From: JBDUCV01 sp040003255
GTDB lineage: Bacteria; Actinomycetota; Actinomycetes; Mycobacteriales; Jatrophihabitantaceae
Direction of reading: 5' to 3'
Assembly (NCBI GenBank): GCA_040003255.1
Contig: JBDUCV010000093.1
Coordinates: 1 to 7,757, forward strand
DNA: 7,757 nt
Numbering within the stretch: the stretch's first letter is position 1; every line of letters starts with the position of its first letter. This document shows, piece by piece, positions 1 through 6,135 of this stretch. Under the pieces are notes generated by a model. It was not told the DNA's origin, ran no database searches, and saw nothing but the letters and a program-made list of their open reading frames with translations. The position numbers and the translations under genes are program-made.

Positions 1-1
1 A

Positions 2-601
2 GAGTCCCGCGGCGCACTGGTGCCGGGTGACGAGATGCAGATGGGGCTCAGGTTCGTATCCTCCGACACTGAACAGATTGGACCGCGACTACTGCACCGC
101 CACCTGACCAGTAGCAGCCCGGCGGACCAGCAGCGGACCGTCGAAACGGTGCTGCGCCTCGGAGGCAGGCATATCGACGTGGGTCAGGAGCCCGATGACG
201 ACTTCGTCGTGCTCGCCGACCCGGGTGGGAACGAGCTATGTGTGATCGAGCCGGGCAACAACTTTCTGGCCGGCACCGGCCATCTAGGCGAGGTCACCTG
301 CAGCGGAACCAGGGATGTCGGCCGGTTCTGGCGCGACGCACTGAGCTGGCCGCTGGTGTGGGACGAGAACGAGGAGACCGCGGTACAGTCGCCGCTCTGC
401 GGCACGAAGGTCTCGTGGGGCGGCCCGCCGGTCGAACCCCAGCACGGACCGAATCGGCAGCGCTTCGACCTGGTCACTGATGACCTCAGCGGCGAGACAG
501 ACCGGCTCATCTCGCTCGGCGCCACCCGCCTTGGCGCCCTGGCTGACGGTATCGAGCTCACGGACGTGGACGGCAACGAGTTCGGCCTGCGCACAGCCTG
601 A
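2..601 (+). CDS. VOC (glyoxalase-like) family protein, 5' end outside the window
   Basis: The frame is open from the left edge (first full codon at base 2) to TGA at 599-601, so the gene very probably starts upstream. A GTG at 20 is in frame, but starting there would remove the first strands of the N-terminal domain. Two tandem vicinal-oxygen-chelate modules are visible. The end of the first is VVLADPGGNELCVIEPG (residues 63-79 counted from the GTG). The second begins near LGEVTCSGTRDVGRFWRDAL (89-108) and ends with DVDGNEFGLR. The GNE triplets at the end of each module occupy the usual glutamate metal-ligand position. The layout matches the cytoplasmic actinobacterial Glyoxalase_6-type proteins, which are mostly of unknown substrate; some relatives act on small electrophiles or antibiotics. 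The histidine often found in the second module (RHHFD-like) appears here as RQRFD, so metal binding there may be altered. The family call is secure; the substrate is unknown. Confidence 0.85.
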   Translation, partial: ESRGALVPGDEMQMGLRFVSSDTEQIGPRLLHRHLTSSSPADQQRTVETVLRLGGRHIDVGQEPDDDFVVLADPGGNELCVIEPGNNFLAGTGHLGEVTCSGTRDVGRFWRDALSWPLVWDENEETAVQSPLCGTKVSWGGPPVEPQHGPNRQRFDLVTDDLSGETDRLISLGATRLGALADGIELTDVDGNEFGLRTA

Positions 602-637
602 CCGTCCAAGCAACGACTTCTGGAGTGACCCTATTGT

Positions 638-676
638 CATCGGGGCCGTGACCGAAGAGGGATCCTTGAGCGGCAC
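638..676 (+). repeat. Two-block direct repeat, copy 1
   Basis: This copy contains CATCG, the 12-mer GGCCGTGACCGA (644-655) and AGGGATCCTTGAGCGGCAC (658-676). The same blocks occur in the same order and orientation at 2986-3044, where a 20-base segment separates the last two. The two copies flank the ribosomal protection GTPase gene. The similarity was found by eye, and the nature of the element is unknown: it could be an insertion-sequence remnant, a dispersed intergenic repeat or a regulatory site. Confidence 0.55.
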
Positions 677-705
677 ACTTTAAGGGTTCAACCGGTGTGG
701 ACGGC

Positions 706-735
706 AGCGTTGCCTGGCGGGGTTCCGCCAGCGCT
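706..735. terminator. Hairpin between convergent genes, probable bidirectional terminator
   Basis: CTGGCGG (714-720) and CCGCCAG (725-731) form a perfect 7-bp stem with a GGTT loop. It is extended by AGCG (706-709) pairing with CGCT (732-735) across a four-base bulge. A second GC stem, GCGGCG/CGCCGC, follows at 738-743 and 751-756. There is no T tract, which is common for actinobacterial terminators. The site lies in the 224-bp gap between the VOC gene ending at 601 and the GTPase gene ending at 826, as expected for a shared terminator. No gene is seen in this gap. Confidence 0.45.
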
Positions 736-825
736 CTGCGGCGGAGCACCCGCCGCCCGGTGAGTGATGTCGATGCTGATCGCCCTAGGGACACTCGCGG
801 TCGCAATGGGCAGCAACGTCACGAC

Positions 826-2817
826 TCAGCTCGGGCGGACGGCGGCCACGTACGCCTTGCGGTCACGTGGGTCGACGGTGATCCTGCGGCGCCAGGGACG
901 TTCGCCGCGGACCGGCCGGTGACCGGCTGGCTCGGCGTCGAGGAGACCGTCGCCACGGGTCAGGCCGGGAAGCATCCGGCGGAGCGCCTGTACATCCACC
1001 GCACGGAGGACAGCCTCCAGTACAACGTCGTCCACGCGAACCAGGGGTGGCCCGAGGTCGGCGCCGAGCCCGCGGAGCGCGGTGAGCAGCCCTGCGGTGG
1101 CGGAGGAAGGTGCCTCGATCCGGACCCGGCTCAAGGGTGCGCACACGTCGGTCCCAGCCTGGTCGAGGGCTGCCATCAGCACGATCGGGGTGAGCTTGCG
1201 GAAGTCGGCGGCCGTGCTGAGCGGACCGTTGGTGGACGGCGGACCGTCCGGTGAGCTGTAGCCCGACCGAACCAGGGTCACTGCACAGTCGGTGACCTGC
1301 CATCCCGACAGCCCCTCACGCAGGGTGTCGACGACATAGTGCTCCATTGCGCGGGTGAAATCGGTCATCGTCCGGTAGACGTACAGCGGGACCACCCGAT
1401 GGTTCACCTCGCTCGCGAAGGCGATCCCCGAGCCGGCGGGAGCCGGCGCCACCCGCAGCCCGATAGTTGCCCGGAACGGGTTGTGTGCACCGAAGAGCAC
1501 CTCGACCGCCTCGCCCACACGGCGTGGCCGCTCGACGTAGAGGGGGGTCGCCGCGCGCAGGATGACGTCGAGCCCGTACTCGTCGGCGAGCGTCGACTGC
1601 AGGACCTCTCGCTGCACCTCCCCGTACAGCGAGACCGCGACCACGGCGGTCCGCTCGTCGACTCGGACGTCGATCAGCGGATCCTGCTCGGCGAGTTGGG
1701 CGAGCGCGCCGCGCAAAGCGGCCTGGTCGCGTTCGTGCACCGGCTCGACCACCGACTCAAGTGTCGGCAATCCGAACTCGTGCCTGGATCCGGCGCTGCG
1801 GCGCGAACCTAGGGCATCGCCGACCCGGGCATGAGCGAGCCCCCACAGCTTGCCGACCATGGTCGCGGTCAGCTCGTGGCCGCTCCTCCAGCGACCACGG
1901 TCGAAGACCCCGACCGCGGTGATCTTGTCGCCGAAGCCGTTCACCCGGTCGCGCTCTCGTACCGTGCCGGAGAACATCCGGGCGTACGCGATCTTCTCAC
2001 CCGCGTCGCCCCGCTCAATCTTGAAGACGCTGCCGTCGACCGGTCCGTCCGGATCACCGCTCGCGGCCGGCAACAGCCCGACGATCCCCTCGATGAGTGC
2101 GGGGATCCCGGCGCCGGTCAGAGCCGAGCCGGCGAAAAGCGGGTACATCTGGCCCCGCTGCGTCTGTCTAACCAGCTCGGCCTGCCACACCTCGGCTCGC
2201 GGACCGACCTCGTCCTCCACGTACGCGCGCAGCAACTGATCATCCAGCCCGCAAAGCACCTCGACCAGCGACTCACGGAACCCCGGGTCGTCCGGCGCGA
2301 AGCTCACCACCTGGGCGTCTCGACTACCCGCCCGTTCGACGCGCCCCATCACCAGCGTGGACACGCGTAGACGACGCTCGATTTCGACTCGCACGGCCGC
2401 GACGTCGGCGCCCGGCCGATCGATCTTGTTGACGAACAGCAGGCAAGGGACGCCTCGCCGCTGCAGCGCACGCAGCAGCACCCGGGTCTGCGGCTGGACG
2501 CCCTCGACGGCCGAGATGACCAGCACCGCCCCGTCCAGAACCCCCAAGACCCGGTCGACCTCGGCGATGAAGTCGGGGTGACCAGGGGTGTCGATCAGGT
2601 TGACCGAAACGCCGTCGGCCTCCATGGCGGCGACCGCGGAGCGGATGGTGATGCCGCGGCGTCGCTCGAGAGGGAGCGAGTCCGTAACGGTCGTACCCGC
2701 GTCGACCCGTCCGAGTTCCTCGATAATCCCGGCTGCGTGCAGCAACCGCTCCGAGAGCGAGGTCTTACCGGCGTCGACGTGCGCCAGAATCCCGAGGTTG
2801 AGGGTGCGGAACAGCAC
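826..2817 (-). CDS. Tet(M)/OtrA-type ribosomal protection GTPase
   Basis: This is an EF-G-like translational GTPase; characterised relatives bind the ribosome and eject tetracycline. I place the start at the GTG at 2817, giving 663 residues, because AAGGA lies 8 bases upstream and the product then begins close to LFRTLNLGILAHVDAGKTS, as family members do. An in-frame ATG at 2916 has no ribosome-binding site. All G motifs are present: G1 AHVDAGKTS (12-20), G2 RRGITI (53-58), G3 DTPGH with the catalytic His (76-80), G4 NKID (130-133) and G5 GSAL (230-233). Domain IV carries YGEVQREVLQ (398-407) and GWQVTDCAVTL (505-515), and the C-terminus has the family's final helix. Length matches S. rimosus OtrA as I recall it. 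The domain IV loop between GYSSP and STAADFR is about nine residues longer than in Tet(M). The family is certain. Actual tetracycline resistance is inferred, because many actinobacterial homologues are untested. Confidence 0.93.
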   Translation of the reverse strand: MLFRTLNLGILAHVDAGKTSLSERLLHAAGIIEELGRVDAGTTVTDSLPLERRRGITIRSAVAAMEADGVSVNLIDTPGHPDFIAEVDRVLGVLDGAVLVISAVEGVQPQTRVLLRALQRRGVPCLLFVNKIDRPGADVAAVRVEIERRLRVSTLVMGRVERAGSRDAQVVSFAPDDPGFRESLVEVLCGLDDQLLRAYVEDEVGPRAEVWQAELVRQTQRGQMYPLFAGSALTGAGIPALIEGIVGLLPAASGDPDGPVDGSVFKIERGDAGEKIAYARMFSGTVRERDRVNGFGDKITAVGVFDRGRWRSGHELTATMVGKLWGLAHARVGDALGSRRSAGSRHEFGLPTLESVVEPVHERDQAALRGALAQLAEQDPLIDVRVDERTAVVAVSLYGEVQREVLQSTLADEYGLDVILRAATPLYVERPRRVGEAVEVLFGAHNPFRATIGLRVAPAPAGSGIAFASEVNHRVVPLYVYRTMTDFTRAMEHYVVDTLREGLSGWQVTDCAVTLVRSGYSSPDGPPSTNGPLSTAADFRKLTPIVLMAALDQAGTDVCAPLSRVRIEAPSSATAGLLTALRGLGADLGPPLVRVDDVVLEAVLRAVDVQALRRMLPGLTRGDGLLDAEPAGHRPVRGERPWRRRITVDPRDRKAYVAAVRPS

Positions 2818-2872
2818 AACGGACGTCCTTCGGCTCGACAGTGGGGTCGGGGCAGAAGAACGCTGCTCGCAT
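2765..2872 (-). CDS. Possible 35-codon leader ORF overlapping the GTPase start
   Basis: An ATG at 2872 is preceded by GAGGAG with five bases between, a better ribosome-binding site than that of the GTPase gene. The frame encodes MRAAFFCPDPTVEPKDVRCA and a further 15 residues, and ends at TAA (2767-2765). It overlaps the first 53 bases of the GTPase gene in another frame. The peptide resembles nothing I know and its tail is only a shifted reading of the GTPase. If translated, it could act as a leader controlling initiation at the GTG at 2817, as short leader ORFs do for several ribosome-targeting resistance genes. It may equally be chance. Confidence 0.25.
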   Translation of the reverse strand: MRAAFFCPDPTVEPKDVRCAVPHPQPRDSGARRRR

Positions 2873-2939
2873 GACAGCTCCTCAGTCAGTTGGGGTGTCC
2901 ACCCACCAGCGAACATCGTTGGGACGGCTCACGCCACCA

Positions 2940-2967
2940 AATATCGATACCTGGGTCTTGGGGGCAA
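2940..2967 (-). promoter_or_regulatory. Weak candidate promoter for the GTPase gene
   Basis: On the minus strand, TTGCCC (2967-2962) and GATATT (2945-2940) are separated by 16 bases. Each matches four of six consensus bases. Transcription would begin about 115 bases before the GTPase GTG, leaving room for the possible leader ORF. This is the most AT-rich spot in the 312-bp upstream region (2818-3129), but the match is weak. Confidence 0.2.
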
Positions 2968-2985
2968 CCGCGTCGAGCGCGAAGG

Positions 2986-3044
2986 CATCGCCGGCCGTGA
3001 CCGATCGCTCAGTGAGTGCCGCACAGGGATCCTTCAGCGGGCAC
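2986..3044 (+). repeat. Two-block direct repeat, copy 2
   Basis: This copy contains CATCG (2986-2990), GGCCGTGACCGA (2993-3004) and AGGGATCCTTCAGCGGGCAC (3025-3044). Compared with copy 1 at 638-676 it has one substitution and one extra G in the last block, plus a 20-base segment between blocks that contains the near-palindrome CTCAGTGAG. Same orientation as copy 1; it lies upstream of the GTPase gene. Confidence 0.55.
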
Positions 3045-3161
3045 GGCGCCGTTGGTGTCAGCCTCAAACCGCGCCATGGCGAAGAGAGCGTGATCGCAGA
3101 CCAGCGAATCCGAGGTCTTGGCCCAGGCCTCAAGTCCCTTGCGCGGTTCGGTCTCGACCAC
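3009..3161 (-). CDS. Coding-like 50-codon ORF, possible gene fragment
   Basis: From a GTG at 3161 to TGA at 3011-3009 the minus strand reads VVETEPRKGLEAWAKTSDSL, then VCDHALFAMARFEADTNGAV and ten more residues. It overlaps the last 32 bases of the 262-residue gene in another frame and continues past that gene's stop. About three quarters of its codons end in G or C and the residue mix looks like a folded protein, unlike most shadow frames here. No ribosome-binding site precedes the GTG, and the frame is open back to a TAG near 3205. It may be a real small gene, the 3' end of a decayed gene, or the frameshifted end of its neighbour. I do not recognise the family. Its 3' end lies inside repeat copy 2. 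Confidence 0.3.
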   Translation of the reverse strand: MVETEPRKGLEAWAKTSDSLVCDHALFAMARFEADTNGAVPAEGSLCGTH

Positions 3162-3918
3162 GTTGGTGCGCTTGGTACTTGACTGCGAGCTCTGGGGCCA
3201 CGCCTAGTGCGCCGGCGATCCGTCGGAGGTCGTTCCGTCGTGAGCGGGAGCGGTCCAAGTAGTTGGTCACCATCGCGGACCAGAGCAAACAGCAGGCGAC
3301 CAGGTGCGCCCATGCGTAGGACGACGAGAGCTGGCCTGGGTTGGACTTCACGCTCATCGGCTGGCCGGGGATTAGTGAGTCTCCGTCGAGGTACGCGTCG
3401 ATGGTTTCCGTGGAGGCATGCCCGAGGCCGCTGAGCATTCGATACAGCGCATAGGCGCCGTCGAGTGCGACGTCGTCACAACGCTGGTCCATCCTGCGAG
3501 CCTGATCCGCGCTCGAGGTGGGCAGAGTGCCTACATCCACGCCGCTGACCTTGCTGGCCATCTCGGTCATCGAGTGGGTCTTGGCCAACGAGTCGCGCAG
3601 GTTGCGTCGCTGTCGTGAACCTTCATTGATCAGACCGTTCGCACCGTCTGCCACCTCGTCGCACCAGACGACCGTCAGCGCGGACTCAAAGATCGACCTC
3701 ACGAGCGGCATGTGCGCGATCGTCAGCCCGTTGGGAATGACGGGTTGCAAGATCGTCGCCGTCGCGTGGACGTGGGCCGTCAGGGTCATGATCGTCACGA
3801 TCTGGGCCTCGCTGCGGCCGCGCCACTCCGTGAGCTGCGGTCCCGAGTCGCTCACGAACGTGGTCCAACCGCTGATGAGCTCGTCGACGAGAAGGGACAG
3901 ATCCGCCCGCCCAGTCAT
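3130..3918 (-). CDS. Helical hypothetical protein, DUF5677-like or HEPN-like
   Basis: A 262-residue soluble protein of unknown function. The ATG at 3918 has GAGGAG eight bases upstream, so the start is well supported. It is predicted by eye to be mostly alpha-helical. Two stretches recall the DUF5677-type proteins: PLVRSIFESALTVVWC (71-86), with the typical R...E pattern, and YRMLSGLGHAST (159-170). In the latter, R160 and H167 give an R-x6-H spacing like that of HEPN-type RNases, but the same pattern occurs in unrelated helical families. A hydrophobic stretch near 203-218 (WAHLVACCLLWSAMVT) is more likely a buried helix than a membrane span. The gene begins 78 bases after the stop of the nuclease-like gene on the same strand, so the two could be cotranscribed. 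The gene itself is fairly certain; the function is not. Confidence 0.7.
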   Translation of the reverse strand: MTGRADLSLLVDELISGWTTFVSDSGPQLTEWRGRSEAQIVTIMTLTAHVHATATILQPVIPNGLTIAHMPLVRSIFESALTVVWCDEVADGANGLINEGSRQRRNLRDSLAKTHSMTEMASKVSGVDVGTLPTSSADQARRMDQRCDDVALDGAYALYRMLSGLGHASTETIDAYLDGDSLIPGQPMSVKSNPGQLSSSYAWAHLVACCLLWSAMVTNYLDRSRSRRNDLRRIAGALGVAPELAVKYQAHQRGRDRTAQGT

Positions 3919-3996
3919 GTGTCCCGCTCCTCTGTGTGCCCGTCCTCAATTCAACCATCGGCATCAATCCATTCCGAGCGCACGTTAGGCGACGGC

Positions 3997-5190
3997 TCAC
4001 GAGACGCGTGTGAATCCCGGCCAGCCCTCAACGAGGCCGAAGTATTCATGCGGCGGCGACGCGGCGTCGACGTAGGCGATCGTCCGTGTTTCGCGATCGA
4101 GGTGGGCTTCTCGCAGGAGTGGTGCGGGGAGTGAAAGAGCGTGATCAGCCCCCGAGTTGGTCCACCACGTCGGCACGGTCGTGGCGATCGTCCAGGGCGT
4201 GAGCATCGTGGTGGTCACCAGCGCCGACACCTCGGTGCGGCGCCAGCCGTTGGGTCCGGCGATCAATCCGTCGTTCAGGCGGATCGCGGCGGGAGGTGGC
4301 GCGCCGGGGGCAGGGTTGACGTAGTACTGGACGGCGCTGCTGCCATAGAGCGCAGATGCGATGTCGCCGTCGCCGCTGAACGAGCTGATGGCGCCCACGG
4401 CTACGACGAAGCCGGTGTCAAGGTCGCCGTAGGCCTTCGCTTTGTCGGTGACACGACGGCGCAACGGTGTGATGTCGTCGACGAAGCTAGCCTCGGCGGG
4501 CATTATGGTGCCGACGATTCGCCCGCCAGGACCACGCTTGTCGGCAGCGAGCGGGAATGCCTTGAAGACCAGCGACCAAGCGTCGAAGGCCCACTCGTGA
4601 GTCTCGTCGCCGCCACCTCGGGCAGCCTCGCGAAGTGCATCAGGATCGAGACCATCCAGCCAGCTCCGCAGCTCGTCGCACAGGCGACGAGTGGACGGTG
4701 CGTTCGCGCCGATGCTGATGACGTCGATGCCGAGCATGAAGGACCCGATCTCGAGACGGTCGTTGATGTCGTCGATGACGGCGTTGACCCGGCTCTCAGC
4801 ACTGGCCTCGTGACGCGGCGTCGCGGTCGTCGTGGCTTCGAGGAAGAACGACTCGTTGCCGCGCTGGGCACGTAAATCGGGTCGGCGGCTCGTGTGGCCC
4901 AACGTCGGGTGCAGCTCGATCGTCCAGTCACTTCGGAGGAGCGTCTCGATGCAGTACAACTCGAAGAAGGCGGAGCGGAAGTCGTTGCCGGTCGTCGACC
5001 GCAACCGGCTTCTCAGGTCTGGCCGGGCAGCCGCCGGGACGTGCCTGAACCAATCCTCGACGAGATCGCGGACTCGCTGCCACGCCTCGCCGGCGCTCCG
5101 GTTGAGGAACGTGAACGTCGGCTCGTTGTAGCGGGATGGCCTGGCATCGTCGCGCTGGGCGTCGTCGAAGATCAACTCACCGCTTGGCAC
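3997..5190 (-). CDS. PD-(D/E)XK nuclease-like hypothetical protein
   Basis: A 397-residue protein. The GTG at 5190 is the only reasonable start, because an in-frame TGA lies at 5220-5218; its ribosome-binding site is weak. The N-terminal part (EPTFTFLNRSAGEAWQRVRD, 23-42) and the core FRSAFFELY (71-79), TSRRPDL (100-106) and SFFLEAT (114-120) follow the order of a restriction-endonuclease fold: a helix with E77, then D105, then E118-A-T. The usual lysine of the E-x-K motif is threonine here. A second conserved-looking stretch, VTDKAKAYGDLDTGFVVAVGA (split at 247-267), suggests a further domain. I know this layout from actinobacterial hypothetical proteins with no tested function. DNA cleavage is inference, and the K-to-T change could mean an inactive or rearranged site. 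It sits directly upstream of the helical gene and 167 bases after the grpB-like gene, all on one strand. Confidence 0.75.
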   Translation of the reverse strand: MPSGELIFDDAQRDDARPSRYNEPTFTFLNRSAGEAWQRVRDLVEDWFRHVPAAARPDLRSRLRSTTGNDFRSAFFELYCIETLLRSDWTIELHPTLGHTSRRPDLRAQRGNESFFLEATTTATPRHEASAESRVNAVIDDINDRLEIGSFMLGIDVISIGANAPSTRRLCDELRSWLDGLDPDALREAARGGGDETHEWAFDAWSLVFKAFPLAADKRGPGGRIVGTIMPAEASFVDDITPLRRRVTDKAKAYGDLDTGFVVAVGAISSFSGDGDIASALYGSSAVQYYVNPAPGAPPPAAIRLNDGLIAGPNGWRRTEVSALVTTTMLTPWTIATTVPTWWTNSGADHALSLPAPLLREAHLDRETRTIAYVDAASPPHEYFGLVEGWPGFTRVS

Positions 5191-5357
5191 GAGCCGGACG
5201 ATACGGACTTGCCGCGCTCATAGCCGCTGTCGGAGCTTCGTCCGAACATGCCGCGAGTAGTGCGTTCGCCGCCCGGGCAGGGATCCGCTTCCGGCGGTCG
5301 CTGCGCGTTGTCGTGAGTGCGAGCAACACTGTCGCGGATCTCGGCACCCGTGTCGGC

Positions 5358-5885
5358 TTACCGCTCGTCCTCGTGCAGTCCCTCGGCTAGCTCGACGCCG
5401 ACACCGTCCAACACTCGGCGGACGAACTCCCGTTTCCCCTCCGCGCGATAGGGCCGACCACCGGTCTCGCGCAGTAATCGCGCCTTGAGCTCGCCGTATT
5501 CCTGCACAAGCGCATAGTCGGCCCGCAGCGCGTCACGGAAGGCCAATCGCTCACGCCACAGCTCGCTGCCCGGCACCGTGAGATGCAGGTGATGGGTGTG
5601 GCGCTGTCCGACGCCTTTCGTGAACGCGACCGCATCCACTCGGTGTGGATGGCGGTGATAACCAAACTGAAGCAGGGCGATCGCCGCGCCATGGGCAACC
5701 GATAGGTCGGACACGCCCGCGACCATGTCAATGATCGGTTTGGCTGGCATCCCCGGCACCGAGGTCGACCCAACGTGATGCACTCCGCTCACCAGTGCCG
5801 CGCCCAGCGCCGTCTCGATCAGCACCCGCTCGGCCGCGAAGACCTCCGGCCAGCTCGGGTCAGCGGGCACGACCACCGGCAACAC
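5358..5885 (-). CDS. GrpB/UPF0157 family nucleotidyltransferase-like protein
   Basis: A 175-residue stand-alone GrpB-family protein, the usual length. The family has a nucleotidyltransferase-like fold, and its members also occur fused to dephospho-CoA kinase; the reaction of stand-alone members is not established. The hallmark HHVGSTSVPGMPAKPIIDM runs over 36-54 and holds the G-S motif and the acidic residue D53. DPSWPEVFAAE (9-19), the His-rich strand QRHTHHLHL (94-102) and LAFRDALRADYALVQEYGEL (114-133) are also typical. The start is the GTG at 5885; a GTG at codon 4 is an alternative. No good ribosome-binding site is visible. A TAGATT hexamer six bases before the GTG suggests a leaderless transcript. 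The family call is firm; the function is not. Confidence 0.92.
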   Translation of the reverse strand: MLPVVVPADPSWPEVFAAERVLIETALGAALVSGVHHVGSTSVPGMPAKPIIDMVAGVSDLSVAHGAAIALLQFGYHRHPHRVDAVAFTKGVGQRHTHHLHLTVPGSELWRERLAFRDALRADYALVQEYGELKARLLRETGGRPYRAEGKREFVRRVLDGVGVELAEGLHEDER

Positions 5886-5891
5886 CTACTC

Positions 5892-5897
5892 AATCTA
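5892..5897 (-). promoter_or_regulatory. Candidate -10 element for a leaderless grpB-like transcript
   Basis: TAGATT on the minus strand lies six bases upstream of the GTG at 5885, the spacing expected if transcription starts at the start codon itself. No -35 match is seen at the usual distance. The missing ribosome-binding site fits a leaderless message. Confidence 0.3.
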
Positions 5898-5959
5898 TGT
5901 GCTCAGCCAACCGCGGCCCGCTTACAGCCCAGCAAACATTCGTATCCCGCAAGACGGAA

Positions 5960-5988
5960 CGGCTATCGAGACGCCTTCCCGATAGCCG
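5960..5988. repeat. Perfect 9-bp inverted repeat
   Basis: CGGCTATCG (5960-5968) and CGATAGCCG (5980-5988) are exact reverse complements around an 11-base spacer. It lies between the divergent grpB-like gene and the + strand gene remnant at 6040. With no T tract it could be an operator, a terminator or the end of a lost element. Confidence 0.5.
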
Positions 5989-6039
5989 ACCCTCCTGCGG
6001 GCACCGCGGACGGTGGTCGGATAGTTCAGACTGCTCAGG

Positions 6040-6135
6040 GTGAGCAAGCAGTACCACTTCTGGCCCGGGGACAACGGTTTCGACGCATGGGATGTCGACC
6101 GGCTCATCGAGATGAGCCTCGGAACGCTCAGGTAG
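6040..6135 (+). pseudogene. 5' remnant of an actinobacterial hypothetical gene
   Basis: From a GTG at 6040 the frame reads VSKQYHFWPG, then DNGFDAWDVDRLIEMS, and stops at TAG (6133-6135) after 31 codons. The stretch HFWPG..G.DAWDVDRLIE is one I associate with small conserved actinobacterial proteins of unknown function that continue well beyond this point, so the match appears to be lost near 6115. The last residues (LGTLR) do not fit. An upstream in-frame TAG at 6022 limits the start, and no clear ribosome-binding site is seen. It probably survives as a truncated remnant, with the break close to the end of a fragment on the other strand. The family recognition is from memory. Confidence 0.45.

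Noticed and set aside
680..696. GGTTCAA resembling a tRNA T-loop
   Set aside because: No acceptor, D or anticodon arm can be built around it.
1339..2370. Long open frames of 157 and 179 codons on the + strand opposite the GTPase gene
   Set aside because: They lie wholly antisense to a gene with intact GTPase motifs and read as Arg/Pro/His-rich shadow protein with no recognisable motif.
2818..2916. A 33-residue N-terminal extension of the GTPase starting at the ATG at 2916
   Set aside because: There is no ribosome-binding site there, homologues begin at the position of the GTG at 2817, and that GTG has AAGGA at good spacing.
4141..4875. A 244-codon + strand frame opposite the nuclease-like gene
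   Set aside because: It is antisense to a better-supported gene and has a biased, repetitive composition typical of GC-rich shadow frames.
5191..5357. An open minus-strand frame in the gap between the grpB-like and nuclease-like genes
   Set aside because: It has no start with a ribosome-binding site and no recognisable motif; I see no supported gene in this 167-bp gap.
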